Below are positions 1 to 8,981 of a DNA stretch of 64,000 nt, in pieces. The notes under the pieces were generated by a model. That model made no database searches. It worked only from the letters and a program-made list of their open reading frames with translations, and was not told where the DNA came from. The stretch is from Mycolicibacterium bacteremicum (GTDB taxonomy: Bacteria > Actinomycetota > Actinomycetes > Mycobacteriales > Mycobacteriaceae). Made by a program: the position numbers and the translations under genes. Within the stretch, counting starts at the first letter, position 1. Each line of letters starts with the position of its first letter. The stretch spans positions 1 through 64,000 of the forward strand of contig NZ_MVHJ01000010.1 of assembly GCF_002086115.1 (NCBI RefSeq). Direction: 5' to 3'.

Positions 1-85
1 ACACGCAGACCAAACCAAAAGCGGAACCAGCCAAGAAACCCACACGCAGGCCGCTGCTTGACATAGGAGCAATGGTCGCTCGCGC

Positions 86-1255
86 TCAGACGAGGCCGGA
101 CTGCTCCACCAGATTGACCATCGTGCGCACCCCGACCGCGAGCGCGCGCTCGTCCAGGTCGAATGTCGGCTGGTGCAGATCGAGCTGCGGCCCGCGTCCC
201 GACCACACCCCCAGGCGGGCCATCGCGCCGGGCACTTCCTCCAGATACCAGGAGAAGTCCTCGCCGCCGCCGGACTGATGGGTGTCGGCCAGCGCATCCG
301 GCCCGAGTGCCTCGATGGCGTGGGTGAAGATGCGGGTGGACAGTTCCTCGTTGACCACCGGGGGCACGCCGCGGCGGTAATTCACGCTGTGTTCCACCGC
401 CAGCGGCGCCAGCAGGGACGAAACCACCTCGCGGACAAGCGCTTCGAGGGTGAGCCAGGTCTCCCGGCTGGCGGTGCGGATGGTGCCTGCCAGAGTCCCG
501 GTCTGCGGGATGGCGTTGGCCGCGACGCCGGCGTTGACCGCGCCCCACACCATGATGGTGCTCTTGCGCGGGTCGATGCGCCGCGACAGCACCCCGGGCA
601 CCCCGGTGATCAGTGAGCCCAACGCGTAGACCAGATCGCCGGTCAGGTGCGGCCGCGAGGTGTGCCCACCGGGTGAGTGCAGGGTGATCTCGATGGAGTC
701 CGCTGCCGAGGTGATGGGACCCAGCCGGACCGCCACCTTGCCGACCTCCAGGCGCGGATCACAGTGCAGCGCGAAGATCCGCGCCACCCCGTTGACCGCC
801 CCGGCGGCCACCGCGTCGATGGCCCCACCGGGCATCAGTTCCTCGGCGGGCTGGAAGAGCAGCCGCACCCCCACGGGCAGTTCCGGGGCCGACGCCATCG
901 CCAGACCCGCACCCAGCAGGACGCTCGTGTGGGCGTCATGACCACAGGCGTGCGCGACACCCGGGACGGCCGAACTGAACGGCAGGCCGGTGCGCTCGGC
1001 CATCGGCAGTGCGTCCATATCGGCGCGCAGCGCGATCCGCGGCCGATCCTCGGGGCCGAAGTCACAGGTCAGCCCGGTACCACCGGGCAGCACCTTCGGG
1101 TTCAGCCCGGCATCAGCCAGCCGGGTGGCGACGAACTCGGTGGTGGCGAACTCCTGGCGGCCCAGCTCGGGATGGGTGTGGATGTGGCGACGCCAGGACA
1201 CCAGATCGTCGTGGTGGGCGGCCAGCCAGGCCTCGGTGTGCGCGCGCAGGGTCAT
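86..1255 (-). CDS. amiA1: M20 family metallo-amidohydrolase, AmiA1-like
   Basis: Zinc-dependent M20 amidohydrolase of 389 residues, probably hydrolysing N-acyl or N-carbamoyl amino acids or small peptides in the cytoplasm; the substrate is unknown. Seen: metal-site motifs RADMDALP (about 77-84), HACGHDAH (102-109, Cys and His ligands) and FQPAEE (134-139), and a late His in LHQPTF. The start is well supported: its ATG overlaps the stop of the upstream amiB1 as ATGA, so the two are translationally coupled. It is the downstream gene of a two-gene operon that matches Rv3306c-Rv3305c in M. tuberculosis by order and size. The length is normal for the family. Exact specificity cannot be read from sequence. 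Confidence 0.9.
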   Translation of the reverse strand: MTLRAHTEAWLAAHHDDLVSWRRHIHTHPELGRQEFATTEFVATRLADAGLNPKVLPGGTGLTCDFGPEDRPRIALRADMDALPMAERTGLPFSSAVPGVAHACGHDAHTSVLLGAGLAMASAPELPVGVRLLFQPAEELMPGGAIDAVAAGAVNGVARIFALHCDPRLEVGKVAVRLGPITSAADSIEITLHSPGGHTSRPHLTGDLVYALGSLITGVPGVLSRRIDPRKSTIMVWGAVNAGVAANAIPQTGTLAGTIRTASRETWLTLEALVREVVSSLLAPLAVEHSVNYRRGVPPVVNEELSTRIFTHAIEALGPDALADTHQSGGGEDFSWYLEEVPGAMARLGVWSGRGPQLDLHQPTFDLDERALAVGVRTMVNLVEQSGLV

Positions 1256-2436
1256 GAGGCCCTCCGCGCTGCGTGTGCGGCCAGCACCCGGTCGCGCTGA
1301 CCGGCATCTTCGGCCAGCGCAACGACGGTGCGCGCCAACATGATCGCCCCCTCGACGACGGCCCGGTCCGCACTCGGTCCGGCCGCCGCGGCGGTGAACT
1401 CCGGCTGGTGCAGCGACGCGCCGCCGGCATCGATCCCGACGACGGGATGGATACCGGGCAGCAGCGCGGTGACGTTGCCCATATCGGTACTGCCCAGCGG
1501 CAGCGCGGCCTCCAGCTCGACCGGCAGCGGGTGCCGTCCGGCGCGCAGCAGCTCGGACCGGAACACCTCGGACAGGAAGGGGTCGGGCACCAGCGCGTCA
1601 TACGGCGGGGCCGTCTCGCGGATCTCGTGGGTGGCGCCGGTGGCGACCGCGCCGGCCGCGAAGCACCCGGCCATCCGTTCCTCCAGGGATTTCAGCGAGC
1701 TCATGTCGGTGGCGCGCATGGTGTAGCGCAGCTCGGCGTGCCCGGGGATGACGTTGGTGGCCTGACCGCCGTCGGTGACGATGCCGTGCATCATCTGCCC
1801 GGGTGCCAGCTGCTGGCGCAGCAGGCCGATCGCCACCTGCGCGACGGTCACCGCGTCGGCGGCGTTGACGCCCAGATACGGCGCGACGGCCGCGTGCGAC
1901 TCCCGACCGGTGTAGCCGACCGCGACCTCGGACAGGGCCAGCGAGCGGGCCGCCGCGATATCGGCGGGCCCGGGATGCAGCATCACCGCGGCGGCGATGT
2001 CATCGAACGTCCCGGCGTTGAGCAACAACACCTTCCCGCCGCCGGCTTCCTCGGCCGGGGTGCCGATCAGCACCACCTTCAGGCCCAGGGTGTCGGCCAC
2101 CTCGGCCAGCGCCAGCGCGGTGCCCACGGCGGAGGCGGCGATGATGTTGTGTCCGCAGGCATGCCCGATCTCGGGCAGTGCGTCGTACTCGGCGCAGATC
2201 CCGATCACCAGGTCCCCGCTGCCGTACTCGGCGCGGAACGCGGTGTCCAGCCCGCCGGGGGCGTCGAGCATCTCGAAGCCGCGCTCGGCGACCAGCGCCC
2301 GGGTCTTGGCGCAACTGCGGTGCTCGGCGAACGCCAGTTCGGGCTCGGCGTGGATATCGTGCGACAGCGCGATCAGATCGCCACTGCGGCGGTTGACGGC
2401 GTCCTCGACGCTCGACGACGCGGTGACCGTGGACAT
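1252..2436 (-). CDS. amiB1: M20 family metallo-amidohydrolase, AmiB1-like
   Basis: Second M20-family amidohydrolase (394 residues), a paralogue of the gene it overlaps. Seen: [15 protein letters not shown] (about 83-97) carries the metal ligands and TPAEE (126-130) the catalytic glutamate. The family includes PabB/AbgB-like aminobenzoyl-glutamate hydrolases as well as amino-acid amidohydrolases, so the substrate is open. It is the first gene of the amiB1-amiA1 operon. Its start codon lies only 18 bases from the divergent punA start, so the promoters of both genes must overlap each other or lie inside the opposite coding region. Confidence 0.9.
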   Translation of the reverse strand: MSTVTASSSVEDAVNRRSGDLIALSHDIHAEPELAFAEHRSCAKTRALVAERGFEMLDAPGGLDTAFRAEYGSGDLVIGICAEYDALPEIGHACGHNIIAASAVGTALALAEVADTLGLKVVLIGTPAEEAGGGKVLLLNAGTFDDIAAAVMLHPGPADIAAARSLALSEVAVGYTGRESHAAVAPYLGVNAADAVTVAQVAIGLLRQQLAPGQMMHGIVTDGGQATNVIPGHAELRYTMRATDMSSLKSLEERMAGCFAAGAVATGATHEIRETAPPYDALVPDPFLSEVFRSELLRAGRHPLPVELEAALPLGSTDMGNVTALLPGIHPVVGIDAGGASLHQPEFTAAAAGPSADRAVVEGAIMLARTVVALAEDAGQRDRVLAAHAARRAS

Positions 2437-2454
2437 CCTGGCAGTATCTCACTC

Positions 2455-3249
2455 GTGTCAGATCCTCAGTCCGCCGCCGATGCCGCCGCCCGCGCGATCG
2501 GTGAACAGACCGGTGTGCCCGCCCACGATGTCGCCGTCGTGCTCGGGTCCGGGTGGGCCCCCGCGCTGGCCTCGCTGGGTGAGCCGTCGGTGTCGCTGCC
2601 GATGGCCGATCTGCCCGGCTTCACCCCGCCCACCGCGGCCGGTCACAGCGGGCAGGTGCATTCGCTGCGCATCGGTGCACACCGGGTGTTGGTGCTGGTC
2701 GGACGGATTCACGCGTATGAGGGGCATGACCTGCGCCATGTCGTGCACCCGGTGCGTGCGGCGTGCGCCACGGGCGTGCGCACGGTGGTCCTGACCAACG
2801 CGGCCGGCGGTCTGCGCGCCGACATGTCGGTCGGTCAGCCGGTGCTGATCTCCGACCACCTCAATCTGACCGGGCGCTCCCCCCTGGTCGGTGCGCAGTT
2901 CGTCGACCTGGTCGACGCCTACTCCCCCGCGTTGCGGGCGGTGGCCCGCGATATCGATCCCGGCCTGGCCGAGGGCGTGTACGCCGGGCTGCCCGGCCCG
3001 CACTACGAGACGCCGGCGGAGATCAGGATGCTGCGCACGATCGGCGCCGACCTGGTGGGCATGTCTACGGTGCACGAGACCATCGCGGCCCGGGCGGCCG
3101 GCGCCACGGTGCTCGGCATCTCGCTGGTGACGAATCTGGCCGCGGGGATGACCGGACAACCGCTGAACCACGAAGAGGTGCTGGAGGCGGGCCGGCAGTC
3201 GGCAACCCGGATGGGTGCGCTGTTGGCGGCGGTCATCGCGCGGATCTAG
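2455..3249 (+). CDS. punA: Purine nucleoside phosphorylase
   Basis: Trimeric-type purine nucleoside phosphorylase (264 residues), splitting inosine/guanosine with phosphate to base and ribose-1-phosphate. Seen: phosphate loop VLGSGW (29-34), [10 protein letters not shown] (83-92, phosphate-binding His), TNAAGG (114-119, base site), [12 protein letters not shown] (168-179) and LVGMSTVHE (200-208), all typical of the PNP/MTAP family. I chose the GTG start at 2455 because homology begins there; the open frame extends far upstream through antisense of amiB1. It matches Rv3307 (deoD/punA), divergent from amiB1. With pmmB, upp, add, deoA and cdd nearby, the region forms a nucleoside-salvage neighbourhood. 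Confidence 0.93.
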   Translation: MSDPQSAADAAARAIGEQTGVPAHDVAVVLGSGWAPALASLGEPSVSLPMADLPGFTPPTAAGHSGQVHSLRIGAHRVLVLVGRIHAYEGHDLRHVVHPVRAACATGVRTVVLTNAAGGLRADMSVGQPVLISDHLNLTGRSPLVGAQFVDLVDAYSPALRAVARDIDPGLAEGVYAGLPGPHYETPAEIRMLRTIGADLVGMSTVHETIAARAAGATVLGISLVTNLAAGMTGQPLNHEEVLEAGRQSATRMGALLAAVIARI

Positions 3250-3791
3250 CCGACCAGGTAGCGCTGCAACGTCGGTCCGATCCACCCGACCACCTCGTCG
3301 TTCGTCATCTGCTGCAACGGCGCGAAGGCGAGGACGTACCTGCACAGCACCATCCCGAGCACCTGGGTGGCCGCCAGGCCGGCGCGGATCGGTGCCTGCG
3401 CCGGGTCCGCGATGACCGTGCCGATCACCGGGGCCAGCTGCGCGGCGAAGATCGTGCGCATCCGTTCGGCCACCGCCTCGTTGGTGACGCCGGCACGCAG
3501 CAGGATGAGCAGTGCCTCATCACGTTCCCACCGCGCGACGAAGTGGGCCGCCAGCGCCGTCCCGACCTCGTCGATCGGAACGTCGGCCAGCTCCGGCAGT
3601 TCGAGGTCGAACTCGGCGGCCGCGGCGAACAGGCCTTCCTTGCTGCCGTAATAGCGCATGACCATCGACGGGTCGATCCCGGCGTCGGCGGCGATGGCAC
3701 GGATGGTGGCCCGCTCGTAGCCATCGGCGGCGAATCGTTCCCGGGCTGCGGCCAGGATCACGGCCTTGGTCTCGGATGCCGAGCGTCTCAT
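3246..3791 (-). CDS. TetR family transcriptional regulator
   Basis: One-component repressor of 181 residues. An N-terminal TetR helix-turn-helix (about residues 29-55, ending [13 protein letters not shown]) is followed by a ligand domain with a TetR_C-like helical pattern. I prefer the internal ATG at 3791. The longer reading from 3851 would translate through a symmetrical operator and adds 20 residues with no TetR character. The gene overlaps the punA end by four bases, convergently, and is divergent from an FAD monooxygenase. The intergenic region carries four CAAC-type palindromes, so it very likely represses both itself and the monooxygenase. The inducer, probably an aromatic compound, is inferred from the partner only. 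Confidence 0.85.
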   Translation of the reverse strand: MRRSASETKAVILAAARERFAADGYERATIRAIAADAGIDPSMVMRYYGSKEGLFAAAAEFDLELPELADVPIDEVGTALAAHFVARWERDEALLILLRAGVTNEAVAERMRTIFAAQLAPVIGTVIADPAQAPIRAGLAATQVLGMVLCRYVLAFAPLQQMTNDEVVGWIGPTLQRYLVG

Positions 3792-3793
3792 GC

Positions 3794-3874
3794 CAACGAT
3801 CGTAGGCCAACAACTGTTGACTTGGTGCAATAGCGGGCATATCGTTGCCAACAGTTGTTGGCCAACGCTCGTTG
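3794..3874. promoter_or_regulatory. Double TetR operator: two mirror-image pairs of 12-bp palindromes
   Basis: Four sites of the form CAAC(A/G)NN(T/C)GTTG lie at 3794-3805 (one mismatch, CGTAG), 3808-3819, 3849-3860 and 3863-3874. Within each pair the sites start 14 bases apart with GC between them. The two 26-base pairs are inverted copies of each other, 24 of 26 positions matching, around a 29-base centre. They fill the space between the divergent TetR gene and the FAD monooxygenase gene, as expected for cooperative binding of TetR dimers. Palindromes are read directly; the binding protein is inferred from position. Confidence 0.85.
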
Positions 3875-3888
3875 ACTAAGGAGTTGCC

Positions 3889-5022
3889 ATGTTCGACGTC
3901 CTCATCGTCGGAGCCGGCCCGGTCGGCCTGACCGCCGCGGTGGTGCTCACCCAGCGGGGCCGCCGCGTCCTGGTGGTCGACGACCAGGCCGCCGGAGCGA
4001 ACACCTCCCGCGCCGCCGTCGTGCACTCACGCACCCTGGAACTGCTCGCTCCCTACGGCGTCACACCCGATCTGGTGAGCCGCGGCGTGCACACGCCGGT
4101 GTTCACCATCCGGGACCGTGATTCGGTCCTGCTCACCGTGCCGTTCGGCAACCTCCCGACGCCATATCCGTACACGCTGATGATCTCGCAGGCCGACACC
4201 GAAGCGCTGCTGCTCAAGCGGCTGCAGAACCTCGGCGGGCAGGTCCGGCGCCCGGCGGAGGTCACCGCCGTCACGCACCACACCGACGGTGTGATCGCCA
4301 CCTGTGCCGACGGCGGGCAGATCCACGCGCACTACCTGCTGGGCGCCGACGGTCTGCGCAGCACCGTGCGGCAGGGCGCAGGCATCGGTTTCAGCGGCAG
4401 CACCTATGCCGAGTCGTTCGTGCTCGCCGATGTCCGCCTGTCCGGCGGCATGCCTGCTGACGAGGTGGTCCTGTACTTCTCGCCGGCGGGCCTGGTGGTG
4501 GTCGCGCCGCTGCCCGACAATCGTCACCGGATCGTCGCGACGGTCGACGTGGCGCCGGCCGAACCCGACGTCCCGTTCGTCCAACGGCTGCTCGACGAGC
4601 GTGGCCCGCAGGCACGGCCGGCGATCGTCGAGCAGGTCGTGTGGGGTTCACGCTTTCGTGTGCACCACCGGATCGCCGATGCGTTCCGCGCAGATCGGGT
4701 GCTGCTGGCCGGCGATGCGGCGCATGTGCACTCGCCCGCGGGCGGGCAGGGCATGAACCTCGGCATCGAGGACGCCGTCGCCGCCGGCGAGGTGCTCGAC
4801 CGGGTGCTGGGCGGCGAGCCGACAGCGCTGCTCGACGACTACGCCGCAGCGCGCCACCGCACCGCCGAACGCGTCATCACCATGGCGGGCAGACTCACCG
4901 ACGTTGCGACCCTGCCCCGCCACCGACGGCCGTTCCGCAACGCCGCCCTGCGGTTGGCCGGCACCGTGCCTGCCGTCCGACGTGCCGCGGCACTCCGGCT
5001 GTCCGGCCTGGACCGGCGCTGA
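3889..5022 (+). CDS. FAD-dependent aromatic monooxygenase
   Basis: Flavoprotein monooxygenase of 377 residues in the PHBH/TetX/PheA-TfdB group; it would hydroxylate an aromatic or polyketide-like substrate with NAD(P)H and O2. Seen: N-terminal dinucleotide fold with GAGPVG (8-13), the conserved Arg after ANTSRAAVVHSRTLELL, and the second FAD motif GDAAHVHSPAGGQG near residues 275-288. The C-terminal thioredoxin-like domain of longer phenol hydroxylases is absent, giving the compact form of the family. It is divergent from and almost certainly controlled by the TetR gene at 3246-3791. The substrate is unknown; detoxification or xenobiotic hydroxylation is the best guess. Confidence 0.85.
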   Translation: MFDVLIVGAGPVGLTAAVVLTQRGRRVLVVDDQAAGANTSRAAVVHSRTLELLAPYGVTPDLVSRGVHTPVFTIRDRDSVLLTVPFGNLPTPYPYTLMISQADTEALLLKRLQNLGGQVRRPAEVTAVTHHTDGVIATCADGGQIHAHYLLGADGLRSTVRQGAGIGFSGSTYAESFVLADVRLSGGMPADEVVLYFSPAGLVVVAPLPDNRHRIVATVDVAPAEPDVPFVQRLLDERGPQARPAIVEQVVWGSRFRVHHRIADAFRADRVLLAGDAAHVHSPAGGQGMNLGIEDAVAAGEVLDRVLGGEPTALLDDYAAARHRTAERVITMAGRLTDVATLPRHRRPFRNAALRLAGTVPAVRRAAALRLSGLDRR

Positions 5023-5028
5023 AGCAGA

Positions 5029-6144
5029 TCATCTGACAGCGTGCGCAGTGACCGCGGCGTCGCCCCGACGCGCCGCGCGGCGCCGGCTCAGTGCCGCCAT
5101 CCCCTTGGCCAGGAACGGCGCCGCGAACAGCATCAGCAGGATGCGCACCACCTGGGCGGCGATGATGAAGGTGACGTTGGAGCCGGTCTCGACGGCGGTG
5201 GCCAGGACTGCGTACACCCCACCCGGGCTGGTGGCCAGATACCCCTCGAGCAGGGTGAGGCCGGTGAGATGGGCCAGCAGCACGCCGAGACCGGCGGTGG
5301 CGACGGTGAGCACGACGATCAGTGCCAACGCCGCCGGCAGCGCCCGGCCGACCGAGCGCAGGGATTCGCGGGTGAACGTCAATCCGGCCTGCCACCCGAT
5401 CAGCAGATAGCCGAGCTGGACCAGCACGACGGGCACGCTCAGGCCGAACGAGTAGCCGCTCAGCTCGAGGGCGACGGTCAGCGCCAGCGGTCCGAGCAGG
5501 CCCGCCCCGGGCAGCCGGATCAGCTTGCCGACCACGGTCCCGACCAGCACCAGCACGACCATGATCGCGACGCTCAGATACCACGGTGCGGCGGCGGTGT
5601 CGGTCAGCGGTGAGGCCGCCGGGTGCGATTTGTCGGCGTGGAAGATCAAGGTCACCACCAGTGGCATGGATGCCGTCACGACTCCCACCCGCAGGTACTG
5701 CACCACCGAGACCACACGTTCGTCGCCGCCCAGATCGCGGGCAATGGCAACCAGCCCCGAGGCGCCGCCCGCCGTCAGCGCCAGCGACCCGGTCAGCGGG
5801 GTGATGTCACGGCGCAGTCCGAGCAGCGCTCCGGCCAGCACGCTGAGCAGCAGGGTGGCCACCGCGACGGCCACCACGACCGGCCAGTCCGGACCGAGGG
5901 CGGCCGCCGCGTCCTGGGACACCATCGTGCCGATGTACACCCCGAGCACACCCTGGGCTGCCGTTGCGAGCCGACGTGGCACCCCGGCCGGAGCGAAGGA
6001 CGTCAGGGCGAGCGCGATGCCGACGACGAGCGCGGCGAACAGCCCCGCCGACGGCACGCCCACCGCGGTGAACCCCACCGTCACGGCCACGCTGGTCGCC
6101 GCCAGAACCAACCACTTCGCCGTCGTGCGCGCCTTGCCTGTCAA
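5029..6144 (-). CDS. AbrB family (PF05145-type) membrane protein
   Basis: Polytopic membrane protein of 371 residues with two internal repeats, the usual AbrB/'AmoA-like' duplication. Seen: about ten hydrophobic segments and the paired signature stretches TAGGASGLVAIA and SPGGVYAVLATA, each followed by a conserved polar segment and hydrophobic helix. Families of this kind are thought to be transporters or regulators of export, but no substrate is established. It is convergent with the FAD monooxygenase (stops six bases apart) and divergent from the MarR gene at 6236. Two CAAG-N6-CTTG palindromes sit in the shared upstream region, so MarR control is likely. Confidence 0.8.
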   Translation of the reverse strand: MTGKARTTAKWLVLAATSVAVTVGFTAVGVPSAGLFAALVVGIALALTSFAPAGVPRRLATAAQGVLGVYIGTMVSQDAAAALGPDWPVVVAVAVATLLLSVLAGALLGLRRDITPLTGSLALTAGGASGLVAIARDLGGDERVVSVVQYLRVGVVTASMPLVVTLIFHADKSHPAASPLTDTAAAPWYLSVAIMVVLVLVGTVVGKLIRLPGAGLLGPLALTVALELSGYSFGLSVPVVLVQLGYLLIGWQAGLTFTRESLRSVGRALPAALALIVVLTVATAGLGVLLAHLTGLTLLEGYLATSPGGVYAVLATAVETGSNVTFIIAAQVVRILLMLFAAPFLAKGMAALSRRRAARRGDAAVTAHAVR

Positions 6145-6163
6145 CGATCACTCCCTTCGATGA

Positions 6164-6177
6164 CAAGTATCTCCTTG
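6164..6177. promoter_or_regulatory. Predicted MarR operator, site 1 (CAAG-N6-CTTG)
   Basis: Palindrome CAAGTATCTCCTTG, 20 bases upstream of the AbrB-type gene start. A second copy with the same half-sites lies 54 bases away at 6218. Position between divergent marR and transporter genes suggests MarR binding. Confidence 0.6.
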
Positions 6178-6217
6178 CCATCGAGGTCATGCAAACTGCA
6201 CTTTCTTGTAGTAATAG

Positions 6218-6231
6218 CAAGGTATAACTTG
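6218..6231. promoter_or_regulatory. Predicted MarR operator, site 2 (CAAG-N6-CTTG)
   Basis: Palindrome CAAGGTATAACTTG ending four bases before the marR ATG. The internal TATAAC resembles a -10 element, so binding here would block the marR promoter directly, consistent with autorepression. Confidence 0.65.
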
Positions 6232-6235
6232 GTAT

Positions 6236-6685
6236 ATGACGCACTCGGATCCACCCGCTGCCACCGCGCTGCGGGAATCGGTGATGGCGGTGGCCCGTCA
6301 GTTGCGCCGTCATCGCCCCGACCACGGTCTGACGCTGAGCCAGATGCAGGTGCTGGCAGAGGTCACCCGGACCGGCGCCGCCACCCCGGCCGAGCTCGCC
6401 ACCCGGATGCACGTGCGGGTGCAGTCGCTGACCGACAGCATCAACGGCCTGGTCGCGGCGGGTCTGGCGTCGCGGCGCACCGATGCCGAGGACCGCAGGC
6501 GCCAGCTGGTCGAACTGACCGATGCCGGCGCCGACCTGCTCGCCGCCGACCGCGCCGAGCGAGACGCCTGGCTGCACCGGTCGATGCGCGAGAACCTGAC
6601 CGATCTGGAGTTCGACCTGCTGATGCTCGTCGCCCCGGTACTACGCAAGCTCGCCGACGCCGAGGCAGGCACAATCGGGGCATGA
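6236..6685 (+). CDS. MarR family transcriptional regulator
   Basis: Winged-helix regulator of 149 residues. Seen: MarR core with LTLSQMQVLAEV, helix-turn-helix TPAELATRMHVRVQSLTDSI (about 47-66), and the wing motif SRRTDAEDRRRQLVELT. It is divergent from the AbrB-type membrane protein with two matching palindromes between them. Its stop overlaps the pmmB start (ATGA), so pmmB is probably translated from the same transcript. This MarR/AbrB pair is not part of the M. tuberculosis locus as I remember it and looks like an insertion upstream of pmmB. Confidence 0.85.
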   Translation: MTHSDPPAATALRESVMAVARQLRRHRPDHGLTLSQMQVLAEVTRTGAATPAELATRMHVRVQSLTDSINGLVAAGLASRRTDAEDRRRQLVELTDAGADLLAADRAERDAWLHRSMRENLTDLEFDLLMLVAPVLRKLADAEAGTIGA

Positions 6686-8274
6686 CGCAGCCGCGAGACT
6701 GGATCGCCCACGACCCGGATCCGGCCACCGCCGCCGAGCTGGCCGGCTGCGACGACGACGAACTCGCCCGCCGGTTCGCCCATCCGTTGACCTTCGGGAC
6801 AGCGGGCCTGCGCGGTCCGTTGCGCGGCGGGCCGGGCGGGATGAATCTGGCCGTCGTCCTGCGCACCACCTGGGCGCTGGCCCAGGTGCTCAAGCAGCGT
6901 TGCCTGGGCGGATCGCCGGTCGTGGTGGGTCGCGACGCCCGACACGGGTCCGAGCAGTTCGCCACCGCCGCCGCCGAAGTCCTTGCCGCCGAGGGCTTCG
7001 CGGTGACCTTCCTGTATGCCCCGGCCCCCACCCCGGTGGTCGCCTTCGCGGTCCGCCGACTCGGCGCAGCCGCCGGGGTGCAGATCACCGCATCGCACAA
7101 TCCGGCCACCGACAACGGCTACAAGGTCTACGGCGACGGCGGCATGCAGATCATCTCGCCCACCGACCGCGATATCGAGGCCGCCATCGCGCGCGCCCCG
7201 CATGCCGATCAGATCGCCCGTACTCCGGTCGAATTCGCCGGTGCCGATATCGTCGCCGACTATCTCGAGAAAGCGGCCGCGGTGCGCCGCTCGGCGGGGT
7301 CGGTGCGGGTGGCGTTGACCCCGCTGCACGGTGTCGGCGGCGAATTCGCACTCGATGCACTGGCTTTGGCGGGTATCGACGACGTGCACATCGTCGCCGA
7401 ACAGTTCGCGCCCGACCCCGACTTCCCCACCGTGGCCTTCCCCAATCCAGAGGAGCCCGGGGCCGCCGACCTGGTGCTGGCGGCCGCGGCCGACGAGGAC
7501 GCCGATATCGCGATCGCGCTGGATCCCGACGCCGACCGGTGCGCCATCGGTGTTCCGACCGCGGGCAGCGAGGGGGCAACGCCCGGCTGGCGCATGCTCA
7601 CCGGCGACGAAACCGGTTGGCTGCTGGGCGATTACCTGCTCTCCTCGCACCCGGATCCGCAGCACGCCCTGGTGGCCAGCACGGTGGTGTCCTCCCGGAT
7701 GCTGGCTGCGATCGCCGCCCACCACGGCGCGCGGCACGTCGAGACGCTGACCGGATTCAAATGGCTGGCCCGCGCCGGCGACGGGCTGATCTACGCCTAC
7801 GAGGAGGCCATCGGGCACTGCGTGGACCCGGATGCGGTGCGGGACAAGGACGGCATCAGCGCCGCCGTACTGGGCTGCGATCTGGTGGCGGCCCTGCGCG
7901 CACAGGGCCGCACCCTGCTCGACGCGCTCGACGACCTCGCGCGCCGCCACGGTGTGCACCACACGTTGGCCGTGTCACGTCGCGTCGACGACGCGACCGC
8001 GGCGATGACCCGGCTGCGGGCCGACCCGCCGCAGGAGTTCGCCGGGATCGCGGTCGGGGTCGAGGATCTGAACCTGCGCCGCGGGCAGCAGCGCACCGAC
8101 GGTCTGGTCTTCACCGGCGACGGACTGCGGGTGGTGGTGCGACCGTCGGGCACCGAACCGAAACTGAAGTCCTACATCGAGATCCGCCGCCCGCGCACCG
8201 ATGACCTGCCCGCCGCGCGCGCCGAGGCCGCGACCCTGGGCGCAGCGGTGCGCACGGTCGTCGAGCGGTTCTAG
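6682..8274 (+). CDS. pmmB: Phosphomannomutase/phosphoglucomutase PmmB
   Basis: Alpha-D-phosphohexomutase of 530 residues interconverting hexose-1- and hexose-6-phosphates (possibly phosphopentomutase activity, given its neighbours). Seen: phosphoserine loop TASHNP (Ser 138), metal loop DPDADR (281-286), sugar loop EEAIGH, and C-terminal phosphate loop RPSGTEPK (from 487). It matches Rv3308 in order and size. The ATG at 6682 overlaps the MarR stop; the open frame upstream is antisense noise. The gene ends directly against the upp stop, convergent with no spacing. Sitting beside punA, upp, add and deoA it may recycle the sugar phosphates they release; that is inference. Confidence 0.92.
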   Translation: MTQPRDWIAHDPDPATAAELAGCDDDELARRFAHPLTFGTAGLRGPLRGGPGGMNLAVVLRTTWALAQVLKQRCLGGSPVVVGRDARHGSEQFATAAAEVLAAEGFAVTFLYAPAPTPVVAFAVRRLGAAAGVQITASHNPATDNGYKVYGDGGMQIISPTDRDIEAAIARAPHADQIARTPVEFAGADIVADYLEKAAAVRRSAGSVRVALTPLHGVGGEFALDALALAGIDDVHIVAEQFAPDPDFPTVAFPNPEEPGAADLVLAAAADEDADIAIALDPDADRCAIGVPTAGSEGATPGWRMLTGDETGWLLGDYLLSSHPDPQHALVASTVVSSRMLAAIAAHHGARHVETLTGFKWLARAGDGLIYAYEEAIGHCVDPDAVRDKDGISAAVLGCDLVAALRAQGRTLLDALDDLARRHGVHHTLAVSRRVDDATAAMTRLRADPPQEFAGIAVGVEDLNLRRGQQRTDGLVFTGDGLRVVVRPSGTEPKLKSYIEIRRPRTDDLPAARAEAATLGAAVRTVVERF

Positions 8275-8907
8275 TCAGCGCGGCCCGAACTGCCGGTCAC
8301 CGGCGTCACCCAATCCCGGCACGATGTAGGCGATCTCGTTGAGCCCGTCGTCGATCGTCGCGGTGACGAGCCGGATTCCGGGCGCAACCTGTTCCAGCGC
8401 GGCGATCCCCTCCGGTGCGCAGACCACGCAGATCGCGGTGATGTCATCGGCATTGCGCTCCTGCAGCAACCCGAGGGTGTGCGCCATCGATCCCCCGGTG
8501 GCCAGCATCGGGTCGAGCACGAACACCGCACGGCCGCGCAGATCATCGGGCAACGAGGCGAGATACGGCGTGGGCTGGTGGGTCTGCTCGTCGCGGGCGA
8601 TCCCGACGAATCCGACCTGGGCCTCGGGGATGAGCGCGTGCGCCTGGTCGACCATGCCCAGCCCGGCCCGCAGTACGGGCACCAGCAGCGGCGGGTTGGC
8701 CAGCCTGGTGCCGTCGGTCTCGGTCAGCGGGGTGCGCACCCGGATCGACTCGGTGGCGGCATCCCGGGTCGCCTCGTAGACCAGCATCAGGGTCAGGTCG
8801 CGCAATGCCGCACGGAAGGCGGCATTGTCGGTGCGTTCGTCGCGCAGGGCGGTCAGACGGGCTGCGGCCAGCGGGTGATCGACGACATGGACATCGATGG
8901 GATCCAT
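8275..8907 (-). CDS. upp: Uracil phosphoribosyltransferase
   Basis: Salvages uracil with PRPP to UMP. The 210-residue reading from ATG 8907 (MDPIDVHVV) fits the family length; the longer frame upstream is shadow sequence. Seen: [11 protein letters not shown] (uracil/PRPP region), the PRPP loop [13 protein letters not shown] (about 128-140) and the C-terminal uracil-binding stretch [12 protein letters not shown]. It corresponds to Rv3309c. It is convergent with pmmB and divergent from the small type VII secretion-like gene at 8982. Confidence 0.93.
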   Translation of the reverse strand: MDPIDVHVVDHPLAAARLTALRDERTDNAAFRAALRDLTLMLVYEATRDAATESIRVRTPLTETDGTRLANPPLLVPVLRAGLGMVDQAHALIPEAQVGFVGIARDEQTHQPTPYLASLPDDLRGRAVFVLDPMLATGGSMAHTLGLLQERNADDITAICVVCAPEGIAALEQVAPGIRLVTATIDDGLNEIAYIVPGLGDAGDRQFGPR

Positions 8908-8981
8908 GGGCTGAGAGACTAGTCGGCCCGGCGGTCGAAAACTCGATGGAACCGAAGCGGCGGCGGCTGCGTCATAACGGC

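Noticed and set aside
1..85. Possible gene or site at the left edge
   Set aside because: 85 bases with no frame of interest; the stop of amiA1 lies at 86 and any neighbour is outside the window.
1273..2454. Long open frame on the + strand antisense to amiB1, running into punA
   Set aside because: Low-complexity Gly/Arg/Gln translation typical of antisense in GC-rich DNA; PunA homology starts only at GTG 2455.
3792..3851. Longer N-terminus for the TetR regulator
   Set aside because: It would translate operator sequence; the residues show no TetR character.
5623..6681. Open frame upstream of and fused to pmmB
   Set aside because: Runs through the antisense of the AbrB-type gene and the MarR gene; pmmB homology begins at ATG 6682, which overlaps the MarR stop as ATGA.
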